Source of the DNA: Entamoeba invadens IP1
Taxonomy: Eukaryota > Evosea > Mastigamoebida > Endamoebidae
Direction: 5' to 3'
Assembly: GCF_000330505.1 (NCBI RefSeq)
Contig: NW_004440189.1
Span: 598,654-662,653, forward strand
Length of the DNA stretch: 64,000 nucleotides
Below the pieces are notes generated by a model. The model did not search any database. It was not told the DNA's origin and saw only the letters and a list, made by a program, of their open reading frames with translations. Shown piece by piece: positions 31,225-41,068 of the stretch. The translations under genes and the position numbers were made by a program. Each line of letters starts with the position of its first letter. Position 1 is the first letter of the stretch.

Positions 31225-32421
31225 TCAGCACTCATGCCTTCTACCCCAGCACGTGGTCGAACAATAAGACATCAGAACCAATTTGTCTTGAAATTTGATA
31301 CTTCTGATGATGAGCGGGTCGCAGGGCTTTTTGCATACATGACACTTGAACGCATCATTGAGATAAAATTTGGCAAATGCTGCTGGAATTAACCGAGGAT
31401 TTTTACAACACTGAAAACTGAGCCAAGAGAGCCGTGGGATGCGTTTAATCGCTCTGACTATGGCAAATTTTGCAAGGCATCCATACATACGCTCGTACCC
31501 CTTTTCGTCGGAATCTTTGAAGCTTACGATGTGAAGAACATCAATGATTTTGTCAACGAACCCGCTTTCAATCGCGTACTTGACGACTTTTACACTCTCA
31601 AAACCGAGTCCATTAACTGCGAAACAACCCAAAGTGTTACATGCAACCCTCCAATATTGTGGATTACACTCTGTCCGGAGTAGTTTGTTCATCACCACCT
31701 CATGAATTCCATTGTCAATGCACCTCTTTTGTCCAATTGTAGAGTTTCTGGCAATGTTGGAATACGCTGCGAGAACTGAGTACTGTAAATCTATATTCGA
31801 GTCACATAAAAGTGGCTTCATCTTCTCGATAATTCCATTTTCAATGACCGAGGTTGGGTTGACTCGGGCGTAGTTCGCAAACGCTGCGCAGAGAGCGGTT
31901 TTAATAAATTGATCATACGGGTGGAGTTTTGACATCTCCTCAACAAGGGTAATCGATGGCAAGTCGATGATGTATGGCCCAACGTTTGCAAACACCGAGC
32001 AACAACACCGGAGAACAACAATGTTTTGCTTGTATTTTTCAACTGCTTTTTGGACGGTCATAAGTCCGTTTTTCTGCTGGAATACCACGCGGTTGTTTGT
32101 GTCTAAAACCATGATCGCGACACAATAAATAACACTGTTTACCACTTCTGAGTCGTCCAAAAAGATCTCGACGAGGTTCAACATATATTCAATTGACATA
32201 AACTGGTCTGTCATTGGTGGTAACGTTGACACGGTCAGCTTACCTGGTACCTCATCTCCAATCAAAACGCTACAATACCCTCCACATTTTGTGGTTTTCA
32301 TTTTCTCACTTGACTGTAATACCTTTGTGCGCAGGCGCACCTCCTTCAAGACCATTTTCCTTAGCTCTTCGCTGTTCTCCAAATTGAACGAACTGCGTTC
32401 GTTCAATCCACTATTGAACAT
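31225..32421 (-). CDS. armadillo-repeat protein with C-terminal Cys cluster
   Basis: 398 residues, made mainly of helical ARM-like repeats from about 70 to 340, such as VIYCVAIMVLDTNNRVVF, FIKTALCAAFANYARVNP and LQYSVLAAYSNIARNS. The C-terminus has CHVCKKPCDP, then YCSTTCWGRRHEC, a possible zinc-binding cluster (MYND-like spacing is partial only). ARM arrays bind peptides. I recognise no orthologue, and the function is unknown. It converges with XPB, with 113 bp between the stops. Confidence 0.7.
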   Translation of the reverse strand: MFNSGLNERSSFNLENSEELRKMVLKEVRLRTKVLQSSEKMKTTKCGGYCSVLIGDEVPGKLTVSTLPPMTDQFMSIEYMLNLVEIFLDDSEVVNSVIYCVAIMVLDTNNRVVFQQKNGLMTVQKAVEKYKQNIVVLRCCCSVFANVGPYIIDLPSITLVEEMSKLHPYDQFIKTALCAAFANYARVNPTSVIENGIIEKMKPLLCDSNIDLQYSVLAAYSNIARNSTIGQKRCIDNGIHEVVMNKLLRTECNPQYWRVACNTLGCFAVNGLGFESVKVVKYAIESGFVDKIIDVLHIVSFKDSDEKGYERMYGCLAKFAIVRAIKRIPRLSWLSFQCCKNPRLIPAAFAKFYLNDAFKCHVCKKPCDPLIIRSIKFQDKLVLMSYCSTTCWGRRHEC

Positions 32422-32834
32422 TTCACATTTTCCCCATTTTTTTGTCCATAAATATACGTTCGTTCTTCCTCAACTGTCACATTTTAATCTTCTTTATATA
32501 TTAAATATACTAAAATATATAGTTCATTTAAAAAATAATTAAAGTTTTTAAAATTTAAACATTTAATGATCTATTTTAAACAAATACAAGTTAAACATAC
32601 ATAATACAATCAACTTTTCAAATGGTTATAATAAACTATTTAATAATAATAAATAAACTATTTTTTCTTTAAAATAATTATACAACACTCCTATAATTCT
32701 AATTTTAAAATTGTAAATGTTTTGTTGAAAAATTTTGAAAAAACCCGATTTTTGAGTTTTTTTGAATTTAAAAAATATTTACAATTGTTCTTCAATACAG
32801 AAACCCTTCTTATTATTTTATAAACTGAATAAGT
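32422..32834. other. divergent spacer between ARM gene and TBP
   Basis: AT-rich with GAACGAACGTATATTTA on the minus strand near 32445-32465, which could serve the ARM gene as a GAAC/TATA-like region. Nothing else recognised. Confidence 0.5.
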
Positions 32835-33654
32835 ATGTCGAAAACCGAAAAAGTGGTGAAGCCAAAAGCCGTCAAACCAACAAAAACAAAACAAAAAAAA
32901 GACGTGACAACTAAAAACGCAGAGGGAGATGAGAAGATTGAAAAAGTTGGAACAGAGGAAGAGGAAAGTTTTCGCGAGTTTCCCGTAGACATTAACAAAA
33001 TCGAACTCCCAATCATACAGTTTGTAAATAATTATTGCCAATAACAAAACCAATAACATAATGTGTATTAAACTATATTGTATAATAAAACAATCAATAA
33101 CAACTATAACAAGAAAAATGACAAAAAGAAACATCGTAGCAACCGTCGAATTAGACTGCAATGTCAATCTTCAAGATGTCGTGAGACGTGTGCGGAACGC
33201 TGAATACAATCCCAAGCGTTTTGGGGCGTTAATAATTCGAATCACAAACCCTAAAACGACCGCACTTGTCTTTCACTCAGGAAAGCTTGTGATTACGGGT
33301 GGCAAAACGATTGATGATTCAAGGCTGGCTGGCCGGAAATATGCCAGAATACTCCAGCGCTTGGGCTACGAAGTAAAATTCAATCACTTCAAAGTCCAAA
33401 ACGTTGTGGCTTCATGCGATATGAAATTTGCGATCTCGCTCAGGGACTTAATCACTCTGTCACCCAAAAACACCAAATACGAGCCGGAAATTTTCCCTGG
33501 TGTCGTGTACAGACTCGCGGAACCTAAAATGGTTCTTCTGATCTTCGCTTCGGGTAAAATTGTCTTTACTGGGGGCAAAGAGGTCGAGCAGATCAACCAA
33601 GCATTCAAGACGATATACAAAATCCTCTTACAAGTCGCGTCTATAGAAAAATAA
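32835..33654 (+). CDS. TBP: TATA-binding protein (TBP), 2 exons
   Basis: Exon 1 (32835-33019) and exon 2 (33129-33654) give 236 residues, the size known for Entamoeba TBP. Exon 1 encodes a Lys-rich N-terminal segment ending ELPIIQ. Exon 2 opens with NIVATVELDC, so the junction restores the family motif PxxQNIVATV. The saddle has two direct repeats, about residues 63-148 and 152-236. The first has RNAEYNPKRFGALIIRI, the second YEPEIFPGVVYRL and LLIFASGKIVFTGGK. All four phenylalanines that wedge into the TATA minor groove are kept. The TATA-contact surface is therefore normal, although Entamoeba promoters use GTATTTAAA. Its 3' end lies 19 bp from the convergent GGTase gene. Confidence 0.95.
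33020..33128 (+). other. intron of TBP (109 nt)
   Basis: GTTTGT donor at 33020, AAAAAG acceptor ending at 33128, phase 2. The codon CA|A gives the Gln of QNIVATV. The in-frame stop TAA shortly after the donor would otherwise end exon 1. Confidence 0.88.
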
Positions 33655-33673
33655 ATAAATATTCACACCTTAT

Positions 33674-34824
33674 TCAGTTAGAGAGATATGACGGTCGTTC
33701 AATTCCAATTCTCGAATCGATCACGTATGAAACTGGTAACGCCCCAATTAACGAAAGTCCCGTTAATGAACAAAATGTGTGCATAGGGTCTGGGATAGAA
33801 TCCCCATTTTTGCTTACTCCGCCGTATTTCTTTGAAACACAACTTTCAACAAATGCTCTACCCATTAATAGTCGTCAAGCCTTGTTATCTTCTATATATA
33901 TATATCGTATATAAGATAACTGATATATTATATCTAAGATAATTATATTATATACAATAGTTGGTATACCAGATATAGAATAACAAACAGTACGAATTTC
34001 TTGTCGATCAATGCCTCACATCCAAGTGTTTTCAATGTCGCGCCTATCCAATAGGTATAACACGTGTCTGCTGGTTTATTAATTCTTCCGGAGAATCCTA
34101 AGTAACTCTTTTGGACCAACCATTGAACTAACTCATCGACATACGTCAATTTATCTAACATGCCCATCAACGAAATGCTTTGAATTGCACAAAAAGTGGA
34201 CCCGCCATGACTCTCGCGGAGTGGGACTTGTCCGAAGGCGAAATCGTAACTTCTGCACGACATGATGAAATCGAATAATTTGGTTTTATCGACAAAAGAC
34301 CAATCATTGAGTAAATAGCACACAGCACACAACGAGTACACAAACCGCACATCATGTTCACACTCATCGGGTAAACTAGTTGCAAACACCCCTTTATTAC
34401 CAGGTTTAAATAAGTTGGGAATTGTACTTGTGATCGACGTTTTATCAATACGGCGGAGGTCATAGCCAAGTTGAGAGAGTGAAGCAAGTGCAGCGTATGT
34501 GTAACTGATATGTCCCTGTTTAAAAGACCCGAAGACTTCGCATCCCGTGAACCCATTGAATACACTCGGGTCATTTGATTTCACTCGCAACGTTTCTAGA
34601 AGGTATTTGGATACAGCATCAACGTTAACTACATCTTTCAATGGCTTTTCAGGAAACAACAATTTGTAAGCGCCAAAGTAAAACATCGTCATAGTGACTC
34701 GCCCAATTTCAATACTCTCCATTCCCGATGGAAGTGGGTGGACTATCCCACCCAACACATACTTCCTGAGAAGTTCCATCATCGGTTCTGGAAAACCTTC
34801 ACTCCGCATATCAGGAGGATTCAT
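33674..34824 (-). CDS. geranylgeranyltransferase I beta subunit, 2 exons
   Basis: Exons 34824-33989 and 33857-33674 give 339 residues (human PGGT1B has 377). The enzyme attaches geranylgeranyl to CaaX proteins such as Rho and Rac GTPases. The alpha-alpha barrel repeats include KQGHISYTYAALASLSQLG, HGGSTFCAIQSISLMG and GFSGRINKPADTCYTYWIG. Zinc ligands Asp and Cys lie in that last repeat (PADTC). The third ligand, His, is in PDPMHTF, which sits in exon 2 and is lost without splicing. GRINK and GPNK-like context favour type I beta over farnesyltransferase beta. Its alpha subunit is not in this window. Confidence 0.88.
33858..33988 (-). other. intron of GGTase-I beta (131 nt)
   Basis: GTTTGT donor at 33988, GGTAG acceptor ending at 33858, phase 2. 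Contains an (AT)n run near 33893-33903. Joins KKFVL to AFVESC. Confidence 0.85.
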
Positions 34825-34902
34825 GACTCACTTTTGAGTTTTCAGTTCTATTGATTTCTTCTATACCATGAAATATAGTAAATATCTTATTAATAAATTC
34901 AC

Positions 34903-36027
34903 TTATTTTTTGAGTGTGGCGGGCTCATCTAATGGAGTCAAAAGGACTTTCCCTTTCTCGGTGATGATAACAGTGGCCTTGAACTGCGAGACATTTCCGG
35001 TCTTTTCATAGACAACATTGTATGCATCGACCAAGGAGTGTTTAGTCATTTCAACTAACCCTAATTTGGCTTTAGCTTCGTTCTCAAGCATAGAAATAGC
35101 AAATGGGAATGTTGGGTACTTGTCGTTGATCTCTCTGAATGTGGTTTGAGACGCTTTCATCTTGAGTAAATATGACTCTTCGACGTTTCTCTTGAATACA
35201 GTAGTTCTAGTGTCTCTTTCTATTGGTTTAGCAGCTCCACTGGTCAACTGAATTTCTAAATTCCAGACTTCATTTGCTTCAATAGTCAAATGATCACTTG
35301 GACTCTTTGGGAGAACGTTCAAGATGAACTTCTGGCCATCGATCACATATCTCTCCATATTACGCGAGATGATGTTCTCAAATGGTTTGACGTCGTACTT
35401 CTTGCAAACGGCATCAATAGCTGCGGAGATGTCTGCAGTGTTAACTCCAATTTCCAACTTGGTGACTGCTTCTTTGAGTGCCAAATATCCGGCTTCAATC
35501 AATTTCTGTTTGTCGCCAGTGGCAGCTTCTCCAATTACTATAGTGTTGGCAACTTCAGCAACAAATCCGGAGATGTGTGCGCCCAATTGGATCTTAACCA
35601 AATCACCCTTTTTGATTGCAGTTTTGTCATCAGCAAGTGGGGAGTAATATCCACAGCAATTGTTGAGTGAAATGCAGCAAGGGAAAGCAATACCCTTCTC
35701 ATAGTTGTATTTCCCTTTGAACACTTTACCACATTCCTCAGTGATATAAGCATTCACTTTCGTGCAAATGTCATGAATGACTGCTCCTTCTACACATAAG
35801 GTTTCGGCTAATTTCAAAGCAGCATTCGCGATTTTGGCAGCATCATTGTAATGAGCCATCACACGTGGGTCGGTGACACTCTCAAGGCTTTCTTCTTCCT
35901 CTTGTGCTTTGTCTTCAGCTTCTTTCTTGATGTCAGCATCTTCCTTAGCTCTCTCTTTCTTCTCGTGTTGTGCGACTCTCTTCTCAATGCTCACGGCTGA
36001 CTTCTTTGGCTTGTGGATAGTGCTCAT
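34903..36027 (-). CDS. PA2G4: PA2G4/EBP1 (M24-fold ribosome-associated protein)
   Basis: 374 residues. EBP1 binds ribosomes at the tunnel exit and affects growth and rRNA processing. The first ~50 residues are charged. The creatinase/methionine-aminopeptidase (pita-bread) fold follows, with FPCCISLNNCCGYYSP, GDLVKIQLGAHISGF and LTIEANEVWNLEIQLTSG. Metal ligands of true aminopeptidases are replaced (QLGAHISGF in place of D-x-G), as in all EBP1 proteins, so it is a non-enzyme. It ends with a Lys-rich tail. An ATAGGGTTT (AACCCTA-type) element lies about 38 bp upstream of the start. Confidence 0.93.
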   Translation of the reverse strand: MSTIHKPKKSAVSIEKRVAQHEKKERAKEDADIKKEAEDKAQEEEESLESVTDPRVMAHYNDAAKIANAALKLAETLCVEGAVIHDICTKVNAYITEECGKVFKGKYNYEKGIAFPCCISLNNCCGYYSPLADDKTAIKKGDLVKIQLGAHISGFVAEVANTIVIGEAATGDKQKLIEAGYLALKEAVTKLEIGVNTADISAAIDAVCKKYDVKPFENIISRNMERYVIDGQKFILNVLPKSPSDHLTIEANEVWNLEIQLTSGAAKPIERDTRTTVFKRNVEESYLLKMKASQTTFREINDKYPTFPFAISMLENEAKAKLGLVEMTKHSLVDAYNVVYEKTGNVSQFKATVIITEKGKVLLTPLDEPATLKK

Positions 36028-36474
36028 CTGTTGTTAATAATAAAGTTAATGACAAAGAGAATAAATAGGGTTTATTCTTCTCGTTAATTGCCTCACTTTT
36101 TTATGGTATTGATATTTCCCATATCGATAATACAAGATATCGGGAAAATGCCTTAAAAGTGTAATTGGCATTATTGCCCAAGTATAACACATCTTTTTAA
36201 ATCCCCACCACTTGTTTACTATTATCTTGAGCATTTATAAACTGTGAAAACCAAACTCTTTCGATTTGAAGAATTTAAATTCCATCGCTAATTAAATTGA
36301 ATACCAAAAGTGTATTCTATATATATATATCTTCTTGTATTGTATAATTAATAGTTTTGTATATTAATATCCGTCTCATCGAAATAGAAAAATACACTTT
36401 GGAACGGCATTAAATAGACATTTTCAAAGAGATCAACCAAATTGTGAAAACCCTAAAATAATTAAACAGAAACA
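36028..36474. other. divergent promoter region, PA2G4 and DED1
   Basis: Has AACCCTA-type elements next to both genes (36065-36073 and 36449-36456) and an (AT)n run near 36318-36330. Confidence 0.6.
36449..36456. promoter_or_regulatory. AACCCTAA element before DED1
   Basis: Lies 18 bp upstream of the DED1 ATG. Same core as the elements near Rrp5, NAP1 and PA2G4. Confidence 0.4.
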
Positions 36475-38270
36475 ATGTCGTACATCCCACCACATCTTCG
36501 GAACAAAACTCAAGAATCGACACCAGTGAATCCTTCGTTTTCACGCACGAACGAATCACGCTCGCTCCACAACTCTTTCACTCCACAGCCTTCCCGCACA
36601 CCATCACAACTCTACCGCAGTGAGACTCCAACCTTTTATAGCGCAAAACGATCGTCACAGCAACAGCGCGACAGATGGTCCGAGTACAGAGATTCTCGTG
36701 ATGACCCAAAACGTGCCGAGAAACGTGCAAAGTGGTTATCTGATACCAAGGAAGAACGTGAGAAAATGGCGGATGCCACTTTGAATTACGACAATTTGAA
36801 AATCGAAGTCACTGGGAACAATGTCCCTCAAAAGGAACTTGAGACGTTTTAGTTTGTTATTTATCATTTCCAGTGGGACTCTCCACTCTTTTAATATAAA
36901 TTAATATACTTATAATATACTTATAATGTAGTGATATAGATATGGGTGAAGAACTCGACGATAATATCTTTAAAGCTGGTTTTAACCATCCAATGCCGGT
37001 CCAAAAAGCTACAATCCCAGTGATCTTAGCACGAAGAGATTTGATGTCTTGTGCTCAAACAGGGTCTGGCAAAACAGCAGCCTTCTTATTCCCAATCATC
37101 TCCGACATCCTTCAAAACCCTCCAATGCCCCATCAAATGTCTCGTCACGTCACGGTATTCCCTTCCGCATTAATCCTCGCACCAACACGTGAATTGGGTC
37201 AACAGATCCATGAAGAAGCCGTAAAGTTCACACAAAACACACCAATTAAGTCGGTGTGTGTTCATGGAGGGTCAGAGACATACCCACAAATACAAGAAAT
37301 GGGAAAAGGTTGTGACATCTTGGTTGCGACTCCCGGCAGACTCCTCCACTTCATGGAACGGAAGATCGTTTGTTTGTCGTCGGTCCGATTTTTGATCTTC
37401 GACGAGGCGGATCGAATGTTGGATATGGGGTTTGAGCCCCAAATTCGCCAAATTTGCGACGACGGCGAAATGCCAAAAGTCGGGGTTCGCCAAACCCTAA
37501 TGTTTTCTGCGACGTTCCCACGCCCCATTCAGAAGTTGGCTTCGGACTTTCTTGATGATTATGTCTTCATTACTGTTGGGAGAGTTGGGAGTACTGTGGA
37601 ATCCATTGAGCAAGACATCTTGTGGGTTGATGAGAGACAAAAGGAAGAAGCGGTGATAGATGTACTTGAGAACTTTGGGAAGGATAAGAAGGGCGTTATA
37701 TTTGTCGAGACTAAGAGAGGAGCGGATATGTTAGAGAACTACTTGTATGACAAAGGATACATGGTAGATAGTATTCATGGTGATCGGTCACAGAGCGATC
37801 GAGACTTCTCGCTTGCGCGGTTCAAAGAGAACAAAATTCAACTACTTGTCGCGACTGATGTCGCGTCGAGAGGACTTGATATTCCCGACATTGAAATTGT
37901 TATTAACTACGATATGCCAAACGAAATCGAGAGTTACGTCCATCGTGTCGGAAGAACAGGAAGAGCAGGGAAGAAGGGAATTGCAGTGACTTTCATCAAC
38001 GAAAAGACACAAAACCTGATTCCAGCGTTGGTCAGTTTAATGGAAGAGTCGAAACAAAGTGTCCCTGAGTGGATGAATGAGAAATCGTCTGAGTTGAATG
38101 ACAGGAGAGGGTTTGGGCCACGACGAAGTGGGAGAGGAAGTGGATATGGCGGACGACGTAACGGTGGTGGAAGATTTGGAGGAAGAGATAGAAGATATGA
38201 AAAAAAAGATGACGAGTATGACGTGAACAGATCCGTCAGTACACCTATTAGACCACACTTCACTTACTAA
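36475..38270 (+). CDS. DED1: DED1/DDX3-type DEAD-box RNA helicase, 2 exons
   Basis: Exons 36475-36851 and 36932-38270 give 571 residues. Ded1/DDX3 unwinds mRNA leaders during translation initiation. It opens MSYIPPHLRN, the eIF4E-binding-like start typical of this subfamily. The end of exon 1 (IEVTGNNVPQKELETF) matches the pre-helicase segment of Ded1. Motifs in order are the Q motif region HPMPVQ, Walker A AQTGSGKT (about residue 167), PTRELGQQ, TPGRL, DEAD (about 282), SAT, VATDVASRGLDIP and HRVGRTGRAG. The C-terminus is an Arg/Gly-rich tail (RSGRGSGYGGRRNGGG). Splicing restores the FYDIDMGEELDDNI bridge. Confidence 0.94.
36852..36931 (+). other. intron of DED1 (80 nt)
   Basis: GTTTGT donor at 36852 and ATGTAG acceptor ending at 36931, phase 2. 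Unspliced RNA would stop at the donor itself (TAG). Confidence 0.88.
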
Positions 38271-39077
38271 ATCGGCAATGGGGCGTTGCTGGTGTTGTGG
38301 AGTTTCAGTAATCGACGACTTGGAGTAAAATAACATTTTTGTTGATTGTGTTATACAAGGGGGTTTTGTTTTTTAGTAATTATTAATTCTATTATAGTTT
38401 GTTTCTGGTTCTTCATTTTAGCACTTTTTTGAGCATTTGTACACTTGTTATAGCGGACGTTATAAAGAAGAAAAGAAGCAAAAAAAGTTACACTGAAACT
38501 ATATTAAATAGTAAAATTATAGTATAAAAATAATAAACACTGGAATAGAGAAAAAAAAGAGAGTTAATGAGACTATGAAGTTTTTACGGATGGACATTAC
38601 GGAATATGTGGGAAAGACAAACAGAAGTTGCGAGTAAAAAAGCGTAATACTATGGGAGAAAAAAGAGGAAGGATGTGGAGAGGTAAAACCTAGTGAAAAG
38701 TGCCCTACAAAAGAGTTAATCGATGGAAAAGAAGTTTCGAAGTATTTCGGAGCAACCCTAAAATCAAAACTTTAGTGATCAGAATACCAAGAACTATAAC
38801 TCATTTATAAAGTAGAAGGAAGAATACTTAGAAAATCGGGAAGTTCTGGCATTAATGTAAATAAATTTGCAAACCCAAAGAGAAAGTGAACAACTTTCTT
38901 CAGTCTTGTTACGTGAGTAATCAATCTATTTTTTCTGTTGTGTTAAAAAATCTAAAAAGAAGAGAACCCTAGAACAAACCCCGATAATTTGCGGTAAACT
39001 GATGTAATAAAGAGCAAAAAAGAAGGGTTTGAGCGATTTGTCTTAGTGTGACAAAGAAGGTCAAACAAACAAAGCAA
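38271..39077. other. intergenic with purine-rich decayed frame
   Basis: Between DED1 and the DYRK gene, both on the plus strand. The stretch 38540-38890 is less AT-rich and purine-rich and looks like a broken reading frame. AACCCTA cores are at 38754-38760 and 38965-38972. Confidence 0.5.
38542..38888 (+). pseudogene. possible decayed coding fragment
   Basis: One frame reads as protein-like sequence through about 115 codons with roughly five in-frame stops. A good stretch is CPTKELIDGKEVSKYFGATL, and another is VEGRILRKSGSSGIN. Composition is purine-rich and unlike the surrounding spacer. I recognise no family, and a chance frame is not excluded. Confidence 0.3.
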
Positions 39078-40934
39078 ATGTTTATCGCAGTCCCCTATGC
39101 ACCACCTCAGTACACTCCATCAAACAGTTTGTGCCAGTTGGCCACTATCAGGCTGAACGAGGTATTGAGGTCTGCCAACCAACTTTTAGTCCTTCCAAAT
39201 GTTCGTCTTGCACTAACAAATCCATCAACCCCGACACACAACAACGGTCTCGACAACGAAGGGTATGACTTGATTACATACGCAGACTCTTCTATCGGGT
39301 CTGCTCACTCGAAAGAAGGGAATGCGTGTGCTTATATCAAAGACTCGTCGTACAGAATAATCTCGTCGTTAGGGAAAGGCACGTTCGGCCAAGTCTTCAA
39401 GTGCGAGAACACAAAAAGCCACGAGATCGTCGCGATTAAAGTGCTGAAAAACAAACCGTGTTATTTCCGACAGGGGATGCTTGAAATCGCGATGCTTAAC
39501 ACCGTCAACTTACATAATGAAAACAACGACAAATCAATTGTTCGTATTTTGGACCATTTCTTGTACAACAGGCACGTATGTGTCGTGTTTGAGTTGTTAG
39601 GGTTAAACCTCTACGATGTCCTTAGGATTAACAAGAACAAGGGGATGGGGTACTCCTTTGCACAAACGATTGGAAGTCAAATTCCAAGGGCACTTTTGGA
39701 GCTCCGAAGAGAGGGGGTTATCCACTGCGACTTGAAACCAGAAAATGTATTATTAGTCGATAACAAAACAACAATCAAAGTGATCGATTTTGGAAGTTCA
39801 TGTTTTGAGGGAAACACATTGTACACTTACATACAGTCGAGACACTACAGAGCGCCGGAAATCATTTTGGGGCTACCATATACGTGTGCGATCGACATGT
39901 GGAGCTTTGGGTGTATCATAGCAGAGATGATGATAGGGATTCCAATATTTCCTGGAGAGAGTGAGTACAATCAGTTAGTTAAAATCATCGAGATGGTTGG
40001 CATGCCAAGTACCAAGGTGCTTGAGATGGGCTCGAAGACACAAAAGTTTTTCAAGCGAGTTCAGAACAGTTTTACAGGAGAAGTGAGTTACGTCTTATAC
40101 ACACCACAAGAGTTTTGTGATTTGAATGGGGTCAAATACATCGAGAATAAAAGATATCATCGGTTCAGAAATTTGGAAGAGCTTTGTGTGGGAGTGAATA
40201 TGCACAGGGGGGGTGTGAAGAAATCAAACGACGACGCAAATAGAAGAGTGTTGTTAGACTTTTTGAAGAAAATATTTGTGATGGACCCGGAGCAAAGAAT
40301 GACCCCAGAAGAAGCGTTGGTGCATCCTTTCATGCCATCAGAAATCCGTACAGAATATCAAAATTTGAGTTATCAACACTTCAGTAGTTATGAGATGAAG
40401 AACAGCAGAGAAGATAATAGCATAGGAGCTGTTGTACAAAAGATGTTCCAAGGCACAATGTCACTGCAATTCCTTCGCAACCAAAATTTCAGTGTTGAGA
40501 AGTATTACCAAAACTACATTAAGGCGCTCGATATGGGAATTGTACTCAACGTTTTACATATAAATCCTTTTCATTTCAATCCGTTCAGAGTCGGTCTCGA
40601 GACAAAGAGAATCTCCGAAGACGTCTCCGAGGATCTTGGGTTGAATGCAGACGACGAACTTCCTCCAATTTTGCCATTAAACGAAATGCCATTGAGAAGC
40701 AGAAGTAGGAGTCTTGGCTTTTTCAAGATGGAAGAAGAGCCACTGGGCGCAAATGAAGATGAGTTGCCTTCTATCGGGCTCACACCATCACAACAAATCA
40801 CGAGGAAAATGGTCATGACGCCAACCCGAGGCGGAATCGGTCAATTAAGACCACCCACTGCTTGTCCAAGATCGTCGTTTAATTCAGTCTTGTCGTCGCC
40901 GAAAGGGAATCCACGAGTAATAACCATGTTTTAA
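39078..40934 (+). CDS. DYRK-family dual-specificity protein kinase
   Basis: 618 residues from the ATG at 39078; the frame extends 10 codons further up to a GTG that I do not use. The kinase domain covers about 90-420. It has GKGTFG (about residue 99), VAIKVLK, HCDLKPEN, VIDFGSSC and the activation loop YTYIQSRHYRAPE, with the YxY autophosphorylation motif of DYRK. HCDLKPEN, with Cys in HCD, is also typical. There is a kinase insert around LNGVKYIENKRYHRF. The tail of about 200 residues is Ser/Arg-rich and acidic. DYRK kinases regulate growth, splicing and stress responses. It fits DYRK/Yak1 better than HIPK or PRP4; the exact subclass is open. Confidence 0.9.
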   Translation: MFIAVPYAPPQYTPSNSLCQLATIRLNEVLRSANQLLVLPNVRLALTNPSTPTHNNGLDNEGYDLITYADSSIGSAHSKEGNACAYIKDSSYRIISSLGKGTFGQVFKCENTKSHEIVAIKVLKNKPCYFRQGMLEIAMLNTVNLHNENNDKSIVRILDHFLYNRHVCVVFELLGLNLYDVLRINKNKGMGYSFAQTIGSQIPRALLELRREGVIHCDLKPENVLLVDNKTTIKVIDFGSSCFEGNTLYTYIQSRHYRAPEIILGLPYTCAIDMWSFGCIIAEMMIGIPIFPGESEYNQLVKIIEMVGMPSTKVLEMGSKTQKFFKRVQNSFTGEVSYVLYTPQEFCDLNGVKYIENKRYHRFRNLEELCVGVNMHRGGVKKSNDDANRRVLLDFLKKIFVMDPEQRMTPEEALVHPFMPSEIRTEYQNLSYQHFSSYEMKNSREDNSIGAVVQKMFQGTMSLQFLRNQNFSVEKYYQNYIKALDMGIVLNVLHINPFHFNPFRVGLETKRISEDVSEDLGLNADDELPPILPLNEMPLRSRSRSLGFFKMEEEPLGANEDELPSIGLTPSQQITRKMVMTPTRGGIGQLRPPTACPRSSFNSVLSSPKGNPRVITMF

Positions 40935-41068
40935 TATCATTGTTTATATACTTTAGTTTATTTTTGAACGTGACGCTCTTTATATATATAGAGCATCTTT
41001 TTGCTAAAAATATAGTAAATTGAATTAATAACAATACTATTTGAATAACACAATCTATAAATGGAAAT

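Noticed and set aside
33061..33120. In-frame ATG upstream of the TBP core as the start of a separate gene
   Set aside because: The MCIKLYCII stretch is intron sequence. Splicing from 33019 to 33129 recovers the TBP motif across the junction.
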